A stretch of 64,000 bases of DNA from Cercis canadensis (Eukaryota > Streptophyta > Magnoliopsida > Fabales > Fabaceae). The notes beneath the pieces were generated by a model. It saw only the letters and a list, made by a program, of their open reading frames with translations. It was not told where the DNA came from and did no database searches. Of this stretch, positions 11,918 through 23,900 are shown in pieces. The DNA lies in the NCBI GenBank assembly GCA_003255065.1, contig QAOA01000580.1, positions 941,679-1,005,678 of the forward strand, in the 5' to 3' direction. The position numbers and the translations under genes are program-made. Every line of letters begins with the position of its first letter. Within the stretch, counting starts at the first letter, position 1.

Positions 11918-13010
11918 TCTTCTCACTCAATAACAACTCCGCACAGAATTTATTGACTTAATGTACCTAAAAAAAACTGAAATAGTGATTTGCAGCAGTA
12001 GCACAAATGGAAAAAATGAAGACACAAGGAACACAAACTACGAGCAGAAGAAGCATCTCAAGAAATTCCCTGACACCAAATACTTGAAAGCCTTGGAGCA
12101 GCATCCCTGACCTCAAACATTTTTTCACAAAGTTAAGGAATGCATGGTGTAAATCTATTCCATACAGCACAAGAGCACGTAACTGATACAGACAAAATAT
12201 TTTAGTGAGAATGCTTTTAGTGTAAACAGTACTCTAGAACTTGAACTTATAAAGGTTGATGATTTAGCCTAACCATGAATGATAATATAAAATGATTTCC
12301 TAATTGATGGCCCATAAATGTTCTCCGTAATACAACTAAGTTTTTGTTTCTCATCACAACTGTCTCTAACACAATGTGAGAGTAGCTTGGGACTTAGAGG
12401 CTATCAAAATTATTTTCTGCGTGTCTGTGTGCACAGCTCTCCTCTTATTGATGAATAATCTCAATTCTATACCAATATTTATAAAAAAAGGAAAAAGAAA
12501 AGAGCTTTCTTAAATCCATGCTAAGCAGAGAAGCATAAGCATCATAAGCATAATTTTTCTCCAATCTTTCATGGAAACCCAATGTATTGAAGGCAGATAA
12601 AGAATTGCACACAGCCATTAGCATCTTCCCCTTTTCCAACTCAACCACCCCAAGTCCAAACCCATTAATTACAGAAACCCACAAACACAAATCAAACAAT
12701 CAACACCCAAACAAAATGTTTAGAAAAAAAATGAGAGAAAATTAATAATCCGATGAATATAGGATAATTCTAATTGCAAATTTCTTTGAACATTATCACT
12801 GATTGCCTGGAAATAGGGAGACGCCAGAAAGAGACGATACAATAGAAAACTCACGACAATTACGTAGAAACATCAACCTCTTCCATAATTGAGGCTCATT
12901 TACAGTGAAATTGGATGCTTCTTCAGGTGTGAATCGGCGGGGAAATCAAAGGGAAATTCCTGAAACCCACGTTTCCTTTGACATGGCGGAGAAGTAGGCA
13001 ACTTTACTGG
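11918..13010 (-). other. 5' leader and promoter region of HESO1
   Basis: No further coding exon is seen upstream of the HESO1 ATG. The sequence is AT-rich and probably contains a 5' UTR intron. GC content rises near 12880-13240, a plausible transcription-start and promoter zone, but no clear TATA box was identified. Confidence 0.4.
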
Positions 13011-14507
13011 CAGTGAGTACAAAGAAGGAGTGATATTACTTAACGAGAGGGTTTTCTTTCAAGACCCCTTTTTTGACGGCTCGTGATTGGACATAGACGC
13101 GGGAAAAAGAAAGCAGGTCCATTCGGGTCGTAGCTTTTAACCGCAATAGTTATGATTTTGATTTTGATGGGTCTGCGAAATGAGACCAGAGGTCCAGAGG
13201 ACGATGTAGAACAGTACAAGAGTGGGGCAGGGCAGAGCAAGAAGTGGCAAGTTGGCTGTTTGCTTTAGCAATTTTTTATTTTTTTAGTAAAAACAAAAAT
13301 CAGGTTCAAAAACGTATTTAGTTTAATAAATAAGAAATAATTCTATTAAAAATATTTAAAAACATTTTCTAAAATACACTATAAACTGAAAACGTAAAAA
13401 AAAATGTTTTCAGCGTTTTTACCTCTGACAGGTGGCAATTTTGTAATTCTATCATTTATTTATTAATTTTCTTCGTTGCCAATCACCTCTTTGGTGGCTC
13501 TGCTTTTAACACCTCCCTTCTAAGTTAGATCCCATTCGCCTCCCTTCTTCGTCTTCCAAACCAAATGATGCTTGTGAATACAAGCAGATCTGTTTTGCAG
13601 TAAATTGCAAAGTCTTTATAGTTGTTGAAAACATCACTTCATTAATGCACCCGACTCACAAAATCACCTAAAAACTTCGTATATGTGAGAGCACGCACAA
13701 GCATGTTGCGTTTATACACACAGAGAAGGAATGCCAGCTGAACCAGCTGCAGCTCTACATGGCTGGCTCCCACAGTTGGCAAGGAAAAGTGAAACCCAGA
13801 AAAAATTCAAGGAAGGAAAAAAGAAAAGGTGAAATTTGATGGAAATGGTTCCTGGAGAACTTCTCGCATGAAAAAGGTTTAATTGGAAACACATGGACAC
13901 TACCAACGCCGTGAAAATTAGGTAGGTAACAGAGGATCACCTGATCGGAGATCCAGCCGATGACAGTCCGTGAAGTGAAGCGAGGTCAGCTACATTGAAG
14001 GCTCCCCCGAATGCGGTGAGGAGGTACCGGTTGAAAATAGAAATAGAAAACAAACCAAACATATTTTTTAAAATTAAAAATAAAGGAATAGAAATGCATT
14101 TTAAGAAATAAAAATATAAAAACATTTTTCAAAACAAACGCACCCTTGGAATTTCAGGGGAAAGGGATAAAATTGATATCTTCTCATCCAAGGGAGAAAT
14201 ATTCTAGGAAAATAAAACTTTGCTATTTTTTTTAATGTATAAATAACTAAATTTTTATTTGTTGTAATATAAATAATAGTTTCTTGCTTAGTTGGTCACA
14301 AGATTCTCTTTTGTAAGAAAAAAGGTCAAAGTTTGATTTCAATGTTGGAGTTAAGTCCTAATTCTTGGATTATCAAAAAAAAAAGTAAGTTTTTTAAATT
14401 TTTTTACTAATAAGTTTTTTGAATTATCAATATATGTAAGAAAATTTTGAAATAACATTATGGGAAAGAGCTTATACTTTATTTTTTTTATAGGAGCTTA
14501 AAATATT
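13011..14507. other. Intergenic, repeat-derived AT-rich DNA
   Basis: No gene is supported. 14028-14143 reads in reverse complement as CAAGGGTGCGTTTGTTTTG followed by poly-T-rich sequence, which resembles one end of a MITE. A matching opposite end was not found. Confidence 0.35.
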
Positions 14508-15077
14508 TTTAAGGCTTAATTATAATTTTGGTAATCATATTTTAATAGTTTAAATTTTTTGGTCTCTCTTATTAAAAAATGAACAATTTAGTCTATTTAT
14601 ATTTATAAAATGTGTAATTTTAATTATTTTGTCTTTGAGTCAAATTTTTTAGGTTTAGTTTAAAGTGTAAAGTTCTTTAATTCACAATCTCACTATTCAA
14701 ATTGAAGAGTTACGTCTTGCGAATCTCTTCACAAAATTTCAACTCAATCCAACGGTATGACTCAACCAAAAATACTAAAATTATAAATTATTATCTAAAC
14801 TAAGATTTAGATTCATTTACCGTTAGATCAAGCTAAAATATTTTGGAGAGGTTCAGAAGACGTAGTTCTTCAATCTGAACGATGAGATTATGAATTAGAG
14901 AACTTTACACCTTAAAATAGACCTAAAAAATTTTAACTTAAAAGCAAAATTACATATTTTATAATATAAAATGACTAAATTATTTATTTTTAAACAAAAG
15001 AAACCAAAAAATTCAATTTGTTAAAATAAAAAAAAATAAAAAAAAAAACTAAAATTACTAGTAAACCTATTTTTAGT
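14508..15077. repeat. Hairpin-forming MITE (long terminal inverted repeats)
   Basis: The two halves are near reverse complements over about 250 bases each. For example GGTGTAAAGTTCTCTAATTC on the complement of the right arm matches AGTGTAAAGTTCTTTAATTC on the left (about 14667). AAGAGTTACGTCTTGCGAA on the left matches the complement of the right arm near 14850-14870. No coding capacity. A transcript through it would fold into a long imperfect hairpin. Confidence 0.75.
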
Positions 15078-15178
15078 AAGCTGCTAAATATGTATTGGTT
15101 GGGTAGAGCACTAAAGACAACATAATAAAAGATAACGGTAGAAGTTACTCATTAATTATATCTCAATATACATATACG

Positions 15179-15487
15179 GCCAATTTACCAAAATATGTCA
15201 CTTTTAAATATTTTATTTAGGCAACCGGACAAAAGATAAAACGNCGTTATTTTGCATTACAGCGTTTTACTTAAAAAAACGTTACAACAAAATAGAGTTT
15301 TAATACTAATAGTACAGTCTCGAAATCCTAAAGAACGTTGAATCATTTCAGCGTTTTATATATAAAACGTTACTTTGAAAATCAAAGCAACATTTCTTTA
15401 CATAAAACGTTGAAACATTTTAGCGTTTCTCTTTCTTTCGATAGTTGAATAAAACATTCAAAAGTGACATATTTTGATAAATTGTTT
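15179..15487. repeat. Small MITE with about 35-bp inverted ends
   Basis: The left end CAATTTACCAAAATATGTCA is mirrored on the right by TGACATATTTTGATAAATTG. The interior repeats AGCGTTTTA and AAAACGTT-type words. The two ends differ at a few positions. An N lies at 15244. Confidence 0.75.
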
Positions 15488-16074
15488 TAAGAATAACCCA
15501 TTTTTGTATTTATTTATTTTACTTACATTATTTTAGTAAATTTGCCTACATACACACCCGTTAATTATGTCTCTATTTTTTGTATGCGATATTTTCTCAA
15601 GTCATTTATTCANCTATTTTTTTTTATGCGATATTTTCTCAAATCATTTATTCATGTGAACAATAATAGGCATTTTACATCTCCAAAATTTTAAATTAGA
15701 TTTATATTATTCATGGGCTTATCTTACATGTAACATTTAGATTATGTTATTATTTTATTTTATAATTCATTTTAAATTTTAAATTAATTCTTTGGAAAAG
15801 AACTTTAACTTAATTTTTTTTTTGGTTTAATGATAATGATATTCTTAAGTCAACTTTTGCTCACCAATACTAAGTTTTATTCCGAACGATCTTAAGTAAG
15901 GGTGTAATTGGTTTGGTTCGGTCCGGTTTAGACCCCAAACCGACTAAAACTGAGTCAAGGAAATTCGGTTTGATTCGGTTTTTTAGAATTTTTTCAGCAA
16001 AACCGAGTCAAACCAAACTGGTGTGGTTCGGTTCGGTTTGGCCGGTTTTCTCAATTTTTCTGTTGCTCTAGCTT

Positions 16075-16149
16075 GGAAACATTCAAGCAACTGTGAATGA
16101 GAAACTTCTGCTCAGATTCAAACCACTTTTGCAAGAAGGAGAGTACTAA
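16075..16149 (+). pseudogene. RPA1/DUF223-like OB-fold scrap (copy A)
   Basis: A 24-codon open frame reads GNIQATVNEKLLL, then RFKPLLQEGEY and TAA. This matches the pattern of a strand-turn segment in plant RPA70-like/DUF223 proteins (IQATV....FKPLLQEG). It is far too short to function. Assignment is by pattern only. Confidence 0.45.
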
Positions 16150-16610
16150 TAAACAGAACTTGCAATCAATTGTCCATGTCTTCTTCTATTAAACTTCAAA
16201 GTAGCAAAAATCAAGTTCTCAACATAAATTATTGCTCCATTTTCAACAAACAACTGTCATAGAACATTTGGTTCCTTTACAAACCACCACAACAAAATAG
16301 CAGCCAAATATCAGACATCCCAGTTCAATGACCAACAAAACAATTGCAGAAATACAACAGAAAATCAGCAACAAAAATTGAAAAGCATTGTTGCAAAAGT
16401 TTCTAACTTTCTTTTTCTTGACCCCTATTTTTTCATGATAAATTGAAACAAATTATCCCAAAATGAGACACAACATACAAGTGCAACTCCCTCAAATCTG
16501 AATAAAATCTTATTCCTGTGAGTGAAAGAGGCTTTTGTTGTCTTCGCTTTGTAATCATTAATCGAAGTCCTCTACTCTCCGTCGTCACCTAATCAGACAG
16601 TCCAGAAGCA

Positions 16611-16853
16611 ATGGATTTGGAGGTGGTCGACCGCCACGCTCTGCTCTTCGACGACAACTCCATGGCAGTGTTTGTCAACACAAGCAAAGCTCTTGTTGAA
16701 TGGAACTCTCTCTTGATCGACCGCTACGATGTCTGCCACCTGCTCCCTGGCCCTGTCCCACCGCGACTTAAATGGCACCCTATTCATCAGCTGGATGCTA
16801 CTGCTGCTTCTCTCAAGGCAGACCTTGATTATGAGACGACGAAGGAGAAATAG
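16611..16853 (+). pseudogene. Captured first exon of a SWAP/SURP splicing-factor gene (copy A)
   Basis: An 80-codon frame begins MDLEVVDRHALLFDD and continues with NTSKALVEWNSLLIDRYDV and HLLPG, resembling the N-terminus of plant SWAP/SURP-domain (suppressor-of-white-apricot-like) proteins. About 100 bases of pyrimidine-containing leader sequence precede it, so the capture seems to include the 5' UTR. The rest of the gene, including the SURP domain, is absent. Family recognition is from memory of the conserved N-terminal motif. Confidence 0.55.
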
Positions 16854-17837
16854 GGATTTTGTGATTTATAAAGTGAGGGTGAGGGAGTCGAAGAGGGATT
16901 TTAGAATAAAAGGCCTACCCTTAAAACGACATAGTTTTGCTATACTCGGTTCAGTTCGGTTCGATTCGGTTTTATTTCAATTTTCATTCAGGTAAACCGA
17001 AAATCGAACCTACCCCACCGGTTTTTCAAAAATACAAACAGAAAACCGGACCATTTCGGTTTCGGTTCAGTTCGGTTGGTTTGGTCGGTTTTTCGGTTTT
17101 GCTTACACCCCTAATCTTAAGGATACACTTCTCATATCAATCTAGTGCATTAACAGAAAAAGGTATCCTGTGTACTAGCCTTAATATACAATAGCATATG
17201 AATAATATGATACTATTTGCAAAAAGCTTAGGCTGGCTCCTTTATTAAACGAGCCGCTTGAGCTAGGATTCTAACTTGATTAAAGTTCGCGCTCAAGCTT
17301 AAGATTGCTATATATTAAATGAACGAGCTTTGGATATGTTAGTATTCAGCTCAATTACCGCCCTATCTATAAGTAACTTCATAGGTTAATTTACCTTTTT
17401 TATTNATCATTTATTCATGTGAACAATAATAGGCATTTTACATCTCCAAAATTTTAAATTAGATTTATATTATTCATGGGCTTATCTTACATGTAACATT
17501 TAGATTATGTTATTATTTTATTTTATAATTCATTTTAAATTTTAAATTAATTCTTTGCAAAAGAACTTTAACTTAATTTTTTTTTTGGTTTAATGATAAT
17601 GATATTCTTAAGTCAACTTTTGCTCACCAATACTAAGTTTTATTCCGAACAATCTTAAGTAGGGGTGTAATCGGTTTGGTTCGGTCTGGTTTACACTCAA
17701 AACCGACTAAAATCGAGTCAAGGAAATTCGGTTTGATTCGGTTTTTTAGAATTTTTTCAGCAAAACCGAGTCAGAGTAAACTGGTGCGGTTCGGTTCGGT
17801 TTGGCCGGTTTTCTCAATTTTTCTGTTGCTCTAGCTT

Positions 17838-17912
17838 GGAAACATTCAAGCAACTGTGAATGAGAAACTTCTGCCCAGATTCAAACCACTTTTGCAAGAA
17901 GGAGAGTACTAA
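17838..17912 (+). pseudogene. RPA1/DUF223-like OB-fold scrap (copy B)
   Basis: Counterpart of 16075-16149. It encodes LLPRFKPLLQEGEY; a Leu to Pro change separates it from copy A. Confidence 0.45.
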
Positions 17913-18383
17913 TAAACAAAACTTGCAATCAATTATCCATGTCTTCTTCTATTAAACTTCAAAGTAGCAAAAATAAACAAAAATCAAGTTCTCAACATAA
18001 ATTATTGCTCCATTTTCAACAAACAACTGTCATAGAACATTTGGTTCCTTTACAAACCACCACAACAAAATAGCAGCCAAATATCAGACATCCCAGTTCA
18101 ATGACCAACAAAACAATTACAGAAATACAATAGAAAATCAGCAACAAAAATCGAAAAGCATCGCTGCAAAAGTTTCTAACCTTCTTTTTCTTGACCCCTA
18201 TTTTTTCATAATAAATCGAAACAAATTATCCCAAAATGAGACACAACATACAAGTGCAACTCCCTCAAATTTGAATAAAATCCCATTCCTGTGAGTGAAA
18301 GAGGCTTTTGTTGTCTTCGCTTTGTAATCATTAATCGAAGTCCTCTACTCTCCGTCGTCACCCAATCAGACAGTCCAGAAGCA

Positions 18384-18626
18384 ATGGATTTGGAGGTGGT
18401 CGACCGCCACGCTCTGCTCTTCGACGACGACTCTATGGCAGTGTTTGTCAACACAAGCAAAGCTCTTGTTGAATGGAACTCTCTCTTGATCGACCGCTAC
18501 GATGTCCGCCACCTGCTCCCTGGCCTTGTCCCACCGCGACTTAAACGGCACCTTATTCATCAGCTGGATGCTACTGCTGCTTCTCTCAAGGCAGACCTTG
18601 ATTATGAGACGACGAAGGAGAAATAG
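18384..18626 (+). pseudogene. Captured first exon of a SWAP/SURP splicing-factor gene (copy B)
   Basis: Same 80-codon frame as 16611-16853, with replacements such as VCHLLPGPV to VRHLLPGLV and KWHPIH to KRHLIH. The frame is intact in both copies despite nucleotide differences, although it is short enough for this to occur by chance. Confidence 0.55.
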
Positions 18627-19172
18627 GGATTTTGTGATTTATAAAGTGAGGGTGAGGGAGTCGAAGAGGGATTTCAGAATAGAAGGCCTACCCTTAAAAC
18701 GACGTAGTTTTGCTATACTCGGTTCGGTTCGGTTCGATTTTATTTCAGTTTTCATTCAGGTAAACCGAAAACCGAACCTACCCCACCGGTTTTTCAAAAA
18801 TACAAACCGAAAACCAGACCATTTCGGTTTCGGTTCAGTTCGGTTGGTTTGGTCGGTTTTTCGGTTTTGCTTACACCCCTAATCTTAAGGATACACTTCT
18901 CATATCAATCTAGTGCATTAACAGAAAAAGGTATCCTGTGTACTAGCCTTAATATACAATAGCATATGAATAATATGATACTATTTGCAAAAAGCTTAGG
19001 CTGGCTCCTTTATTAAACGAGCCGCTTGAGCTAGGATTCTAACTTGATTAAAGTTCGCGCTCAAGCTTAAGATTGCTATATATTAAATGAACGAGCTTTG
19101 GATATGTTAGTATTCAGCTCAATTACCGCCCTATCTATAAGTAATTTCATAGGTTAATTTACCTTTTTTATT

Positions 19173-20166
19173 ATTTTTTTTTACTTTTTCTAAGAAACCC
19201 TAGTGTTTGATAAGGAGGGTTCGGGCCATTGCTCTTTGTTTGCTGTGACAGCCCCAAATCTCTTTATTTTCTGCTTTCTTAGTTTGTTTTGAATAAATCA
19301 TTTTTAGATTCGATCGCTTTAATGGTAGATATGATGGTTATGGTACTTTTATTCACATATCTAATCTATTCGATGGCAGGTGTTGAGAATTTTATACTCT
19401 ATTTGATGGGATTTGTCTTTATTTTCGGAGAATTTTTTCTTCATTTGTTTGATCGGATCAATCTTCTTCTTTTGTGGAAATTCTAGATCTAGTTTTATGA
19501 TATGGAGAGCCGCTATTATATTGGTACCATATTTTATAGTGAAACATGTGGGATGTTGATGCCGAGAGTCAAGCTTTGAGTAAAGAAGTTTGTAATGTAA
19601 TATTTGATTTGAGAATTGTCATTGTCATGTAAGTGCCATTGGGTTATTTTCTCTTTGAAAATTTTATTCCCATCTATTAAAAAGAAATATGAAAGAGAAA
19701 GTCATGAATATTGATCGATTATAAACTCTTCACCACCCTCTAGGTTTTTCTTTTTTTTTTTTTTAGAAACATAATACAAATTATGGAGTTGAGGAATCAA
19801 GAGTGAGGAAGGAAAGGTGGAATTTGGTCATCACCGTTTTTTTTGTTACATGATAATATTACCTAAAATCTATATAGGATTTGCAGTATTTCAGTAACAA
19901 TCAATTGAAAATAATAAATATAACAAAATTTCCACATAAAACTTATGCATATACAAAGAAATTGAATTTTACAAATAAGTTAGACCGTGCACTATTATCT
20001 AACTGTTGGACTCAGGTCATGTATGAAGGAAGCTCTGCTTCCAGCATTGCCATTCTCTTATCACATCTTTCTGTGCTTTACAAATGACCGTGACTTTTGC
20101 CTGTTCTGTTGCCATTTCCCTTGCAGGATCAATAAAAAAAACCAATGTGTTTTATACTCCGTTGCT
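19173..20166. other. Intergenic between duplication and PMT11-like gene
   Basis: No gene is supported. 19190-19290 contains AAACCCTAG and a leader-like pyrimidine-rich stretch typical of plant 5' UTRs, but no coding exon follows. The part closest to 20166 is the 3' UTR of the minus-strand gene. Confidence 0.4.
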
Positions 20167-20952
20167 TTAAGCACGAAGTAGGTGTTTATCACAAACCAAG
20201 ATCCTATAACTTGCATGAGGCCCCTCTGCTGTATCTCGCAATGTCACGTGCCAACCCATTGCCTTAGCAATCTCTTGCAATTCATCCATGATGGCAAGAG
20301 AATCGCGGATGTATACCCGTCCACCAGGTCTCAGGATCCGATCCATCTCGAGCATTATTGATGAGATATTGCATCTGATACAGAGAACCGAACAGATTGT
20401 AAAGAATTAAGTCTCTCAAAATAACCACCATAATACAAGCACTTCCAACATATACAACCAAAAACAATAAGACATATCCCTACAGTTTCCTAGGCAATAG
20501 CAGTGTAAGACCCAGAATATCAATATGCTTATCATTTATTCTTATCTCCAAGGCACAGAAGAATCAGTAAAAGATTGGATATCAAAAGCATATCACTTTG
20601 CTTGAAAGAAGTGATATATAGAGCAGTAATGCAAATAAGGGATACTTCCTAAGGGGGAAAAAAAAAGTGATGAGAAAGAGAGTTCAATTTCACAATGCTC
20701 ACTCATGTTATGCCATCTTCCAAGTCAAGCTGAGATATCCAAATATGATAAGACAGGAAAAAGATCGAACTGGTAACAAGTGGAAAGAGAGGTACCTTTT
20801 TCTCTCAACACTAAGCAGGTTCGCTGCATGCAGCAAATCATATGTTCTCGGGTATGTATCAAATGGCTCACACCTGAATTATAAACAAGCATAAAGAAAT
20901 TTAATCACATGCTGACAAGTTTCCAAAATACTACAGTAGATGTGGATTGCCC

Positions 20953-20985
<33 letters not shown>

Positions 20986-23900
20986 ACTGAGGACCATATT
21001 GGTGCAATATATTTAGCATGTAGAATTAAGAAACCTCAGTACCATAATGATTATGTAATGTGTTAACATTCAATATCTTTGTAAAGTACCAGTCATGGAG
21101 AACTCCAATCAGACCACGATCATATATAACAGGCAACGTGTTTGGGCCACTAACAGGAACAACATTCATAACCCAGCTGTCAAGATTCTGATCAATCAAT
21201 GCAGCTGCAAATCTGCAAAACAAACAAATGGATGGAAGACAACTAGTTAGGAAATCCTAAATTTATAATTTTGACCTGAAAGCAAATAAGGTATGTATGA
21301 TACCCTCCAAAACCAGCTCTCATGTCCATGACATTTCTTAATCTAATCTTCTTCCAGTGTAAAGCACGAACATAGCTTGCTATTATCTCATTCCAGTATT
21401 TTGATTCCGCCTTAAAAAGCTCTTTTCTAGATATGAAGGCATCAAGTTTTATGCTCTGAAGCCTATCAGGTGGAGTTTGCAAACGTGCAGGCCATCTTGT
21501 AACATTTGATCCATATCCATTCTCAGGCAATCGAGTAATGCATGCTTTTAGATCAACATACCTAAATCAATCATGCAAAATGTGGCATCACCAATAATGA
21601 GCTTGTAAATCTTAACAATAATAATGAGATATGAATATATATCATGTTAATTGAGCCATAATTGTTTAATCACTAAATATGAAACTCCATCTTCAGTTTT
21701 CCTTCCCATGGCTGGTGACAGGGTACGAGTGTTTCACACATCTGGTGTTCTACAAGATTTTAGATAGAAATCAAATGCAGGCATTTATAACAGGGTGCAT
21801 GGACAACCTTTTCTTTTCTACCTTTGCAGAATTCCACATTAGGCCATAACCACATGTTATTATGAGATAATAAAGCGTTCAAAAAATAAATAATCGCATT
21901 TACAATGAACTAACAATTTCTGCATCCTTACATATCTATTACTCAGCTAAGGCATCTTCACGTGGATTTTTTTTTTCCCCTTTTGTTTTGAATATCTTTT
22001 CTTTCTTTCAGAGGAGAGTTAAAGGGCAAAGGATTAACTTGTCCATACCTTTGATCCATGATTCATCAGTTCATCTAATTATCAATAGAAAGTATCTTAG
22101 ACAATCATCACAGTGCAATCCTATCAGCAGAGAAAATGTATGCATGCTTGATCATCAAGACTTAAAATTAGAAATTGATAACATAAAGGCTTGTATTAAC
22201 CTTTGATTGTCATCTTCTAGATAGTGCATGGCCCATTTCATAGTATTAGCATAGCTTAACTTCTATAGTTTCAATTACCTGAATCAAAAGGTAATTTCAC
22301 ATTTTAACATCAATGGAAAAACTATTCTATCCTACGTGTTCACTCTGTTCCAACCTACACATTACCAAAACTTGATTCCATCCTGGAAAGCTCTATATCA
22401 TAAGATAATGGTATAATTACATATATTTTCTGGCAATAATCATAGCTGGATGGAAATGTCACATTATCATGTGCAAATCAGAAAGGCAAGAACACAATAC
22501 CAAACATTGTCTGGGTCATCACTTGGGTCACATAGTAGAGGTTTAGTTCCTTCCTCACGGTTTAGATAGCAGCTGTTGTCAAAAGGTTTCTGCCATACTG
22601 CAATATACCCATCTTTTTTCACAAACTTCCAGCATAGACGAGTGGTAAGATTAAGCATCTCTGTAGATAACAAAATCCAATGTTACACTCATTATAGATG
22701 CAGACAGTAAACAGAGTTCAACATCCTTAATAAATGTTCAAGTCAGACCATTACCAAAGGCCAGAGTGACCTCTATAAGAATGACAACGGGAGGAGATAA
22801 GTGACACCATCACAGTTTAAGATGTTTCTCCTCAAACACCTTTTTCAAGTCATAGCATATTAAGGAAGACAATGATGAATGAATTATAAACATGTGCAGA
22901 AGACTAATTTTCTTGTTTCTGAATGACAAATGAATCATGGTCTAAGTGAAGATAATAAGTGTTCAGGTGTGAAGATGATGAGCAATACATAAGTGCAGAG
23001 TTGAGCAACTCCAACGGACAACCGCTAAAAATTATAACTTCATCGCTAGAATTATTGAATAAATTCAATCTAAACGGAAATTGCTTTTAATGATACCTTC
23101 CCATTGTTCTTCTAAAATTTCCTCATGCTTATAGACTGGCTGGGCTGCCCAGACAAAGTAACCTCCAGCTCTTAGCATCCTATTAACTTCAAGCAGCAAT
23201 ATCCCATCTTCATCACAAATAACAGAAGAGTTAGAAGAAATTCCAAGTGAACAACTGATAGAAAGATCGAAGACATAAAGGACTTTAATTGTATACTCCA
23301 GGAAAATATGTGAAACAGTCCTCCTTTCATTTATTATTACCAGGATTTGGTTGATAAGATTTCAAGAAATCAGAAACGAGTCCCCCACTTCTAATTATAT
23401 TTTCTTAATAATAAGTCAGACATGATAAATGTGGAGACAATAATATTGAATACATTTTCCAATGATATGGGATGAATTCAGGCTTCAAGAAGGGAGATTA
23501 TAGTAATCACAAAGAGTACAGGATCTTTACTCTGGTTGTTGTCCATTTTCAGGAAGAACAATTGCATAAGGAGATTCATAACATCTAAATACATTATCAT
23601 TCTTATCATACAAAACAGAAGCCCCAGACAACCAGGGAACAAAAGAGGGGGCGGGGGGGAATAAGTTCTAAGCATCATAAAAGCAAATAATAACATTTAC
23701 ATAATGCTAGAAGTAGCAAGAAAACTGGCACTTCCAACGTGCAGTCCCACTGCTTTATTAGCTGTTCCAGACCTCTCCATATGGTTTTTCTCCCTGCTAT
23801 TACCAATAACTACTGTATATCATACAAGAAAAGTAAAAAAGCATACCATCTCGAGTCCAATTGATTCTACAGCGTGAACAATGTATCAGGTCAAAAGCTA

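Larger units (their letters stand above)
15897..17113. mobile_element. hAT-type non-autonomous element with captured gene pieces, copy A
   Basis: Flanked by a perfect 8-bp target duplication ATCTTAAG (15889-15896 and 17114-17121), the hAT signature. The ends are TAAGGGTGTAA on the left and, reading inward, TAGGGGTGTAA on the right. Subterminal regions are dense in CGGTTTGGTTCGG-type words in opposite orientations. The 1217-bp interior has no transposase but contains an RPA/DUF223-like scrap and the 5' UTR plus first exon of a SWAP-type splicing-factor gene. It fits the Pack-TYPE class of gene-capturing elements. Confidence 0.85.
15643..17404 (+). repeat. 1.76-kb direct duplication, copy A
   Basis: Begins ATCATTTATTCATGTGAAC and ends CCTTTTTTATT, followed by a single N at 17405 and then a second copy in the same orientation. 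The copies differ by scattered substitutions and a few small indels. For example an extra AATAAACAAA is present in copy B near 17970, and a 5-base difference lies in the CGGTT-rich zone. Each copy contains one complete hAT-type element. Confidence 0.9.
17660..18881. mobile_element. hAT-type non-autonomous element with captured gene pieces, copy B
   Basis: Same element and same 8-bp ATCTTAAG duplication (17652-17659 and 18882-18889). Its left end, TAGGGGTGTAA, matches the right end exactly over 11 bases. Because both the target site and the flanking DNA are shared with copy A, one insertion was later duplicated, or the two copies are alleles. Confidence 0.88.
17406..19172 (+). repeat. 1.76-kb direct duplication, copy B
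   Basis: Second copy of 15643-17404, starting directly after the N at 17405. It may be a true tandem duplication or the second allele left unmerged during assembly; sequence alone cannot decide. Confidence 0.9.

Noticed and set aside
16937..17194. Frame spanning the right end of the hAT element
   Set aside because: Composed of CGGTT-rich terminal repeats; it crosses the element boundary and has no protein similarity.
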